A stretch of 10,238 nucleotides of DNA. Origin: an uncultured Eubacteriales bacterium. Lineage in GTDB: Bacteria > Bacillota > Clostridia > Oscillospirales > Oscillospiraceae. Shown here piece after piece: positions 5,212 through 10,238 of this stretch; position 1 is the first letter of the stretch; every line of letters starts with the position of its first letter. The notes beneath the pieces were generated by a model. It did no database searches, had not been told where the DNA came from, and was given only the letters and a program-made list of their open reading frames with translations. The stretch covers positions 1-10,238 of the forward strand of contig USIZ01000030.1 of NCBI GenBank assembly GCA_900554855.1. The letters run 5' to 3'. Both the position numbers and the translations under genes were made by a program.

Positions 5212-7212
5212 ATGAATATCAAATACCCTTGCCTGACCCGTCCAATGACGATAAAAGGCGTGACCTTCCGGAACCGGATGGCCGCCAGCCCCATGATGGT
5301 CCCCGAGCTGCGGCTGGATGGCACCGCCGACCCCATGCATGTGGGCCTTTTCCGCCAGAAAGCAGAGGGCGGCAGTGCACTGGTCACCGTAGGCGAGGTG
5401 GACGTTGACCACCGCTTCGCCAACCGGGAGCACATCCCATGGATGGAAAAGGTGGACTATTCCGACCTGAACAGCCCGTTTCTGGCCGGATTCCGGGCCT
5501 ATGCCGACGCTATTCACAGTAGCGGAGCCGTGGCCATGATCCAGATCAACCACGCAGGCGAGTCCAAATTTCCTGAGCCGGGAGATGAGGCTCCCCGGGG
5601 ACCTATGAGCTATCGCCGGGCGGACGGCGTGGACATCGTGGCCATGGACGAGGAGGTCATGGCCTACACCGTCGAGCACTTTGCCTCGTGCGCCCGCTTC
5701 ATGCGTGAGGCGGGCTTCGATGGGGTGCAGATCCACTGCGGCCACGGATGGCTGCTCCACCAGTTTCTCTCCCCCCGAACCAACCGGCGTGCCGACGCCT
5801 ACGGCGGCAGCCGGGAAAACCGGGAGCGCTTCCCCCTGATGGTGCTTCAGGCCGTCCGGCAGGCCGTAGGCCCGGATTTTCTCGTTGAGATCCGGGTCAG
5901 CGGTGAGGAGCGCATGCCCGGCGGCTCCACGGCCGAGGATATGGCCAGTTTCTGCGTTACGGCACAGCCATACATTGACATGATCCATGTCTCCGCCGGG
6001 ATCTACCGGGAACCGGTGCTGACGGCAGAATTCTCATCCATGTTCCACCCGCAGGCGGTAAACGCCCGGGCGGCGGCGGTCATCCGAGCCGCCGTTGACA
6101 TCCCCGTGGGTGTGGTTGGAGGCATCAGCGACCCTGACACCGCCGAAGCCATTCTCGCCGCCGGACAGGCGGACTACGTCGCTCTCGGCCGGGAACTGTT
6201 TGCCGACGTTCAGTTTCCCAACAAGGTCATGGAGGGCCGGGAGCGGGAGATTTTCAAATGCCTGCGATGCTTCCGTTGCTTCTCCGGGCCTATCGAGGAC
6301 ATGAAAAAGGACTCTGGCCTCACTGCGGAGGATGCGCCCCCTCCCCCGCCGGGCTGCTCTATCAACCCGGAGTTCGGAAGCCCCGTGACGCTGGCCAGTA
6401 CGCCGCCCCCGGCGCGGAAAAAGCGGGTGCTGGTGGTTGGCGGAGGCGCGGCGGGTCTTCAGGCGGCGGTGACCGCCGCCAAACGAGGCCACAGCGTCAC
6501 GCTGGCCGAGCAGGCGAACCGTCTGGGCGGCGTGCTGAAATTCGCCCGGTATGACGCGCACAAGACTCGCTTTCTCGACCTGTGCGACACTTACGCCTAC
6601 GAGTTGGAGCAGGCCGGTGGAACGCTGCTGCTGAACACGAAGGTGGATCAGGCCTTTCTGGAGGGCTTCGACCCGGACGCGGTGATCATCGCCGTGGGTT
6701 CTTCTCCTATCCACCCCGCCATCCCCGGACTGGACGAACCCCAGGTGGTGGACGGCATCGATGCCTACGCCCCTGGCGCGGTGCCCGGCGACCCCGTTGT
6801 GGTGTTGGGCGGCGGTCTTGTAGGCTGTGAGACAGCTCTCCAGCTGGCCGAAGAGGGCAAATCCGTCACCGTAGTGGAAATGCGGCCGGAGCTGTGCCCC
6901 GACGGCTACAAGCTCCACCGTGTCATGCTGCTGGCGGAGCTTGCCCGCCGCGGTGTCACCTGCCTGACCGGGTTTACCTGTAAAGAGGTACGGCCCGGCG
7001 GTGTGCTCGTCACTGGCCGTGACGGCCATGATCGCCTTCTGCCTGCCCCCGGCGTGGTCAACGCGCTGGGCATGGCGGCCAACGCGGCGCAGGCCAGGGA
7101 TCTGGTCGAATGGTGCGGTAGCCGGGAGCATTACATCATCGGCGACTGCGTCCGAGCAGGTAAGCTGTACGATGCCGTCCGCAGCGGCTTTGAGACTGGT
7201 CTAAAACTCTAA
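5212..7212 (+). CDS. OYE/2,4-dienoyl-CoA reductase-type flavoprotein, paralogue 1
   Basis: This 666-residue protein has the layout of the FadH / enoate reductase / BaiCD group: an FMN-binding OYE barrel (about 1-340), a 4Fe-4S site, an FAD fold (RVLVVGGGAAG, 405-415) and a nested NAD(P) fold (VVVLGGGLVG, 529-538). Such enzymes pass electrons from NAD(P)H through FAD and the cluster to FMN and then to an activated C=C bond; BaiCD-type members run in the oxidising direction. The barrel signature is IHCGHGWLLHQFLSP (174-188) followed by NRRADAYGGSRENR. The two flavin/substrate-site His are present (H175, H178), but the usual catalytic Tyr is Trp (W180). Cluster ligands are C350, C353, C356 and C382, with an unusually long, Pro-rich gap before the last. 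The ATG at 5212 is preferred over GTG at 5203 because GAGGTGA lies at 5200-5206. It is 10 bp from the dehydrogenase gene. Substrate unknown. Confidence 0.9.
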   Translation: MNIKYPCLTRPMTIKGVTFRNRMAASPMMVPELRLDGTADPMHVGLFRQKAEGGSALVTVGEVDVDHRFANREHIPWMEKVDYSDLNSPFLAGFRAYADAIHSSGAVAMIQINHAGESKFPEPGDEAPRGPMSYRRADGVDIVAMDEEVMAYTVEHFASCARFMREAGFDGVQIHCGHGWLLHQFLSPRTNRRADAYGGSRENRERFPLMVLQAVRQAVGPDFLVEIRVSGEERMPGGSTAEDMASFCVTAQPYIDMIHVSAGIYREPVLTAEFSSMFHPQAVNARAAAVIRAAVDIPVGVVGGISDPDTAEAILAAGQADYVALGRELFADVQFPNKVMEGREREIFKCLRCFRCFSGPIEDMKKDSGLTAEDAPPPPPGCSINPEFGSPVTLASTPPPARKKRVLVVGGGAAGLQAAVTAAKRGHSVTLAEQANRLGGVLKFARYDAHKTRFLDLCDTYAYELEQAGGTLLLNTKVDQAFLEGFDPDAVIIAVGSSPIHPAIPGLDEPQVVDGIDAYAPGAVPGDPVVVLGGGLVGCETALQLAEEGKSVTVVEMRPELCPDGYKLHRVMLLAELARRGVTCLTGFTCKEVRPGGVLVTGRDGHDRLLPAPGVVNALGMAANAAQARDLVEWCGSREHYIIGDCVRAGKLYDAVRSGFETGLKL

Positions 7213-7227
7213 CAGGAGTGAAGTGAT

Positions 7228-9183
7228 ATGAACGTAAATCCCAAATACCCCCATCTGCTCTCCCCGCTCCGAGTGGGAAACGTGACGTTTCCCCACCGGA
7301 TACTGTCCAGTCCCACCTCTCAGGCTCAACTCTCCCCGGAGGGCTATCTGACGGCAGAAAACATCGCCTACTACCGGATGCGGGCAGCGGGCGGCGCGGG
7401 TCTTGTGACGGTGGGAGACTGCATCGTCAATCTGGCCGATGGCCGCAGCCACCCCATGCAGGTGGCCATCGACGACGAGGACTGCATCCCCTCTTTGACC
7501 GCCTGCGCTGATGCCATCCACTCGGAAGGGGCGCTGGCCGGAGTCCAGATTGACCACGGCGGCGAACTGTGCGACCCTGTTTTTCTGGCGGAGGGCACCG
7601 CCCCCATGGGTCCCAGCGAGGGCGTGGACGAATTTGGCGACTTCATCCGGGGCATGACGGTGGAGGACATGGATCGCATCGCGGACTGCTACGCCGCCGC
7701 TGCTGACCGGGCGGTGCGCTGCGGCTTCGATCTGGTGCAGGTTCACTGTGGCCACGGCTGGCTTCTCCACCAGTTCATCTCCCCCCTGAGTAACCACCGG
7801 ACGGACGAATTCGGCGGCAGTCTGAAAAACCGGATGCGCTTCCCGCTGATGGTGCTGGCTCGGGTCCGGGCCGCCCTCGGCCATCGAGCTGTGCTGGAAG
7901 CCCGCATCAGCGCCGACGAACTCACTCCCGGCGGCTACACCATTGACACCGGCGTTGAAATCGCCAAGGCGCTGGACGGAAAAGTGGATCTCATCCACGT
8001 TTCCGCCGGTACCCAGAAGGTTATCTACTCCGCCGTCCTGATGCACCCGCCCATCTTCTCCCCCGACGCGCCCTTTGCCGAGTTCGGACGCCGTATCAAG
8101 GCAGCGGTGAACACCCCCGTGGTATTGGTGGGCGCACTGGATGACCCGGACGAGATGGAACGGCTCATCGCCTCGGGCTGCTGTGATGCCGTGGCCATGG
8201 GTCGAGGGCTGGTGGCCGACCCCTACTTCCCAAAAAAGGTCATTCTGGGGCAGGAGTCCTGCATTACCCCCTGTCTGCGCTGCCTTGACTGTGAGGGCAG
8301 CCTGAAAGACACCCGCACCCTGCGCTGCGCCGTCAACCCCTTTGCTGGACGGGAGGTTCAGAAATTCACCGAGCGCCCTGCCGGTCCGTCCCGCCGGGTG
8401 CTGGTGGCGGGCGGCGGCCCCGGCGGGATGCAGGCCGCCATCACCGCCGCCTCCCGGGGACACCGCGTCACCCTCTGCGAGGCGAAGGACCATTTGGGCG
8501 GCGCGCTGGAATTTGCCAACGATGTGGACTTCAAGCAGCGGCTCCGTCTTCTGCGAGAGAGCATGGAGCGGCAGCTGACGACACTGAACGTAGAGGTGCG
8601 ACTCAACACGCCGGTGACACCGAAGCTGGTGCGGGAGCTTGCCCCCGATGCCCTCATCGTGGCGCTGGGCGCCCGGCCTCTCGCCCTGCCCATTCCGGGC
8701 ATGGTGTCGGGAACGGTGTTCTTCGGCGGCGACCACACCCAGATGAAGCAGCTCACCGGGCAGCGGATTGTCATCGCCGGCGGCGGGCTTATCGGCTGCG
8801 AGACGGCGCTCCACCTCCGGCAGGAGGGTCGTCAGGTCACCCTCATCGAAATGCAGTCGGAGGTTGCCGCTGACTGTAACTTCATGCACCGCATCGCCTT
8901 GCTCCACGAGCTGGACACCAGCGGCGTGGACGTGCGCACCGGCCTACGCTGTACCCGGTTCGAGCGCCGCTGTGTCACGGCGGCGGACGATGAAGGAAAC
9001 GAACTCACCTTCCCCTGTGACGCCGTGGTGTGCGCCATGGGTATGATCCCCTTGCGAGATGAGGCCGATGCCTTGCGAGGCATCGTGGCCAACACCGTGG
9101 TCATCGGCGATTGTGTCAAATCCGGCCGCATCCTTCACGCCGTCCGAGCGGGCTGGGAGGCAGCTGTCAACCAAATTTTATGA
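7228..9183 (+). CDS. OYE/2,4-dienoyl-CoA reductase-type flavoprotein, paralogue 2
   Basis: The 651-residue product is a paralogue of the preceding gene with the same domains: OYE barrel (about 1-335), 4Fe-4S site at C349, C352, C355 and C367 (CxxCxxC-x11-C), FAD fold (LVAGGGPGG, 392-400) and NAD(P) fold (IVIAGGGLIG, 514-523). The barrel signature VHCGHGWLLHQFISP (172-186) again has His pairs but Trp (W178) where Tyr is usual. Its N-terminal flavin loop reads SSPTSQ instead of the SPMMV of paralogue 1, and the region corresponding to the substrate lid (about 105-150) differs strongly between the two. This suggests different substrates or different steps for the two enzymes. The compact Cys spacing lacks the insert of paralogue 1. 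An extra Cys (C345) lies four residues before the cluster. Translation starts 15 bp after the previous stop with AGGAGTG upstream. Direction of reaction and substrate cannot be read from sequence. Confidence 0.9.
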   Translation: MNVNPKYPHLLSPLRVGNVTFPHRILSSPTSQAQLSPEGYLTAENIAYYRMRAAGGAGLVTVGDCIVNLADGRSHPMQVAIDDEDCIPSLTACADAIHSEGALAGVQIDHGGELCDPVFLAEGTAPMGPSEGVDEFGDFIRGMTVEDMDRIADCYAAAADRAVRCGFDLVQVHCGHGWLLHQFISPLSNHRTDEFGGSLKNRMRFPLMVLARVRAALGHRAVLEARISADELTPGGYTIDTGVEIAKALDGKVDLIHVSAGTQKVIYSAVLMHPPIFSPDAPFAEFGRRIKAAVNTPVVLVGALDDPDEMERLIASGCCDAVAMGRGLVADPYFPKKVILGQESCITPCLRCLDCEGSLKDTRTLRCAVNPFAGREVQKFTERPAGPSRRVLVAGGGPGGMQAAITAASRGHRVTLCEAKDHLGGALEFANDVDFKQRLRLLRESMERQLTTLNVEVRLNTPVTPKLVRELAPDALIVALGARPLALPIPGMVSGTVFFGGDHTQMKQLTGQRIVIAGGGLIGCETALHLRQEGRQVTLIEMQSEVAADCNFMHRIALLHELDTSGVDVRTGLRCTRFERRCVTAADDEGNELTFPCDAVVCAMGMIPLRDEADALRGIVANTVVIGDCVKSGRILHAVRAGWEAAVNQIL

Positions 9184-9197
9184 ACGGAGGGAAATCC

Positions 9198-9923
9198 ATG
9201 ACAAAGCAGTTTACACCGGACGAGCTGGCCGACCGCTGGTACGACCGGCGGGAGATCGTCAATCTGGCGGGAAAATTCGTGACCAGCATCCTACTCAAGC
9301 AGGAGGATTCCATCTTCGACCGGTTTTGGAGCCAGGGAGACGACGCTTGTCTGAGCTTCAATGACGGCTCCTATCAAGGCAGTGCCGCCGTGCGGGAATA
9401 TTTCGCCGTCACAGCGGAAAACACCGGAAAAATGTCCCGCATCCTCCGGGAGCTTTTCCCCGAGGAGCTGTCCGGCCTGAGCGAAGAAGAGCTTTACGGC
9501 GTGGGTCAGCTCCGTGGCCTACCCATCACCACCCCGGTCATCGAGATTGCGGAGGACGGGCAGACCGCCAAGGGCATCTGGCACATTCAGGGCTCGGATA
9601 ATGGCCTGACGCCTTACGGCCCCCTGTCCTACTGGACGCTGGGCTTTCTGGCCGTGGACTTCCGGCTGGAGGACGGCAACTGGAAGCTGTGGCATGTGCT
9701 CCACGCGGAGGACGTGGTCGCCCCCATGGGCGAGAGCTGGCTCCACCCAAAATTCCGGGAGGAAAAGCCGGAATTCCGAGCAGTGGCAGAACTGAAGCGC
9801 CCGCCCTATAACGTGGTGCGGCAGAACTACATACCCTATTCGCCGGAGCGACCCTTTACCGCCCCGCCCCGGCTTCCGGAGCCCTATTCCACCTTTTCCA
9901 AGACATTCAGCTACGGCGTTTAA
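9198..9923 (+). CDS. SnoaL/NTF2-like protein, paralogue 1
   Basis: The 241-residue product appears to have the SnoaL-like (NTF2-like) alpha+beta cone fold. The opening helix reads DRREIVNLAGKFVT (about 15-28), followed by IFDRFWSQG, a strand-turn DGSYQGSAAVREYF, and later beta strands AKGIWHIQG and GNWKLWHVLHAEDV typical of the curved sheet. The tail (about 190-241) is rich in Pro, Tyr and Phe, with PEPYSTFSKTFSYG at the end. The fold serves as dehydratase, isomerase or cyclase in steroid, polyketide and bile-acid metabolism (BaiE, ketosteroid isomerase, SnoaL), but many members have no known activity. The frame is open upstream to 9111, overlapping the flavoprotein gene. ATG 9198 is chosen because GGAGGG precedes it and the paralogue starts at the matching place. 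No signal peptide is visible. It may dehydrate or isomerise the operon's substrate. Catalytic residues were not assigned. Confidence 0.8.
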   Translation: MTKQFTPDELADRWYDRREIVNLAGKFVTSILLKQEDSIFDRFWSQGDDACLSFNDGSYQGSAAVREYFAVTAENTGKMSRILRELFPEELSGLSEEELYGVGQLRGLPITTPVIEIAEDGQTAKGIWHIQGSDNGLTPYGPLSYWTLGFLAVDFRLEDGNWKLWHVLHAEDVVAPMGESWLHPKFREEKPEFRAVAELKRPPYNVVRQNYIPYSPERPFTAPPRLPEPYSTFSKTFSYGV

Positions 9924-9934
9924 GGAGGTGCATC

Positions 9935-10238
9935 ATGAAACATTATTCTGATGAAGAGCTGATTGGCCGGGTGTGGGATCAGGAAAATATCCGTAACCTC
10001 ATCGGCCGCTATACCTATTACGAAGCCGCTAACCGCCGGGCGGAGGCGCTGGAACAGTTCTGGGTTCGAACCCAGGAGCACCAAGCCACCGCATCCTTTG
10101 GCCGGAACTGGGGCTTTCTGACGGGGATAGACGACATCCGCGCTTACTATGTGGATCGGAACCGATTCGGCGCGGACGGCACCGCCCTAATGCACCCGCT
10201 GTCCACCAAGCTGGTGTGCGTGGCGGAGAATGGTCAGA
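9935..10238 (+). CDS. SnoaL/NTF2-like protein, paralogue 2 (cut by window edge)
   Basis: Only the first 101 codons are in the window. The start ATG at 9935 follows AAGGAGGTG and lies 11 bp after the previous stop. The product begins MKHYSDEELIGRVWDQENIR, then NLIGRYTYYEAANRRAEAL and EQFWV. This aligns with the preceding gene as EL-x2-R-x2-D-x3-I-x-NL-x-G-[KR]-[FY], then a shared FW, then a strand and a helix (GFLTGIDDIRAYYVDR) equivalent to GSYQGSAAVREYF. It is therefore a paralogue, with the N-terminal half of a SnoaL/NTF2-like domain visible. The aromatic-rich RYTYY helix end is not kept in paralogue 1 (KFVTS), so the two could have different activities or form a mixed complex. The frame is still open at the window edge. 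Confidence 0.75.
   Translation, partial: MKHYSDEELIGRVWDQENIRNLIGRYTYYEAANRRAEALEQFWVRTQEHQATASFGRNWGFLTGIDDIRAYYVDRNRFGADGTALMHPLSTKLVCVAENGQ

Noticed and set aside
4143..5435. Long open frame of 430 codons on the - strand
   Set aside because: It lies antisense to the dehydrogenase and first flavoprotein genes, which have clear family motifs. Long antisense frames are expected in GC-rich genes.
7201..8907. Open frame of 568 codons on the - strand
   Set aside because: It is a shadow of the second flavoprotein gene; the translation is rich in His, Gly and Gln and shows no recognisable domain.
9111..9197. Upstream extension of the first SnoaL-like protein
   Set aside because: It overlaps the end of the flavoprotein gene by 73 bases, and the ATG at 9198 has a good ribosome site and matches the paralogue's start.
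1..10238. CRISPR arrays, tRNA or rRNA genes, insertion sequences
   Set aside because: No regularly spaced repeats, no cloverleaf-like sequence and no transposase-like protein were seen by eye on either strand.

Overview
The window reads as part of a catabolic or redox gene cluster from a strictly anaerobic, fairly GC-rich member of the Clostridia, probably an Oscillospiraceae-type gut bacterium. This assignment is inferred from AGGAGG-type ribosome sites, GC-rich codon use, oxygen-sensitive Fe-S flavoenzymes and a flavodoxin-like protein. No rRNA or taxonomic marker is present. All supported genes lie on the + strand.

Layout. Bases 1-294 are AT-rich and hold no convincing gene, but carry a promoter (TTGCTT-17 bp-TATAAT) wrapped in a perfect 12-bp inverted repeat. 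From 295 to 556 lies the wreck of an Rrf2-family regulator, broken by in-frame stops and frame changes. A LysR-type regulator follows (603-1526), closed by a strong, probably bidirectional terminator. The next intergenic stretch has a dyad centred about 65 bp before the likely transcription start of the following gene, which is the usual place for a LysR-type recognition site. Then comes a GntP-like permease (1786-3159) followed by another terminator.

From 3281 to the right edge runs a tightly packed operon with gaps of 10-15 bp: a flavodoxin-domain protein of unusual length, a divergent ketopantoate-reductase-superfamily dehydrogenase, two paralogous Old Yellow Enzyme / 2,4-dienoyl-CoA-reductase-type flavoproteins (OYE barrel, 4Fe-4S cluster, FAD and NAD(P) domains), and two paralogous SnoaL/NTF2-like proteins, the second cut by the window edge.

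How it may work. The regulator probably senses a small molecule and controls uptake by the permease. The dehydrogenase, ene-reductase pair and SnoaL-like pair would then carry out carbonyl reduction, C=C reduction or its reverse, and dehydration or isomerisation of a cyclic or unsaturated acid. Two OYE-type flavoenzymes plus two SnoaL-like proteins plus a transporter echo the bile-acid 7-dehydroxylation (bai) operon, but no CoA ligase, CoA transferase or short-chain dehydrogenase is visible here, and both OYE proteins have an altered active site. The substrate is unknown, and this is the part of the window most likely to be undescribed.
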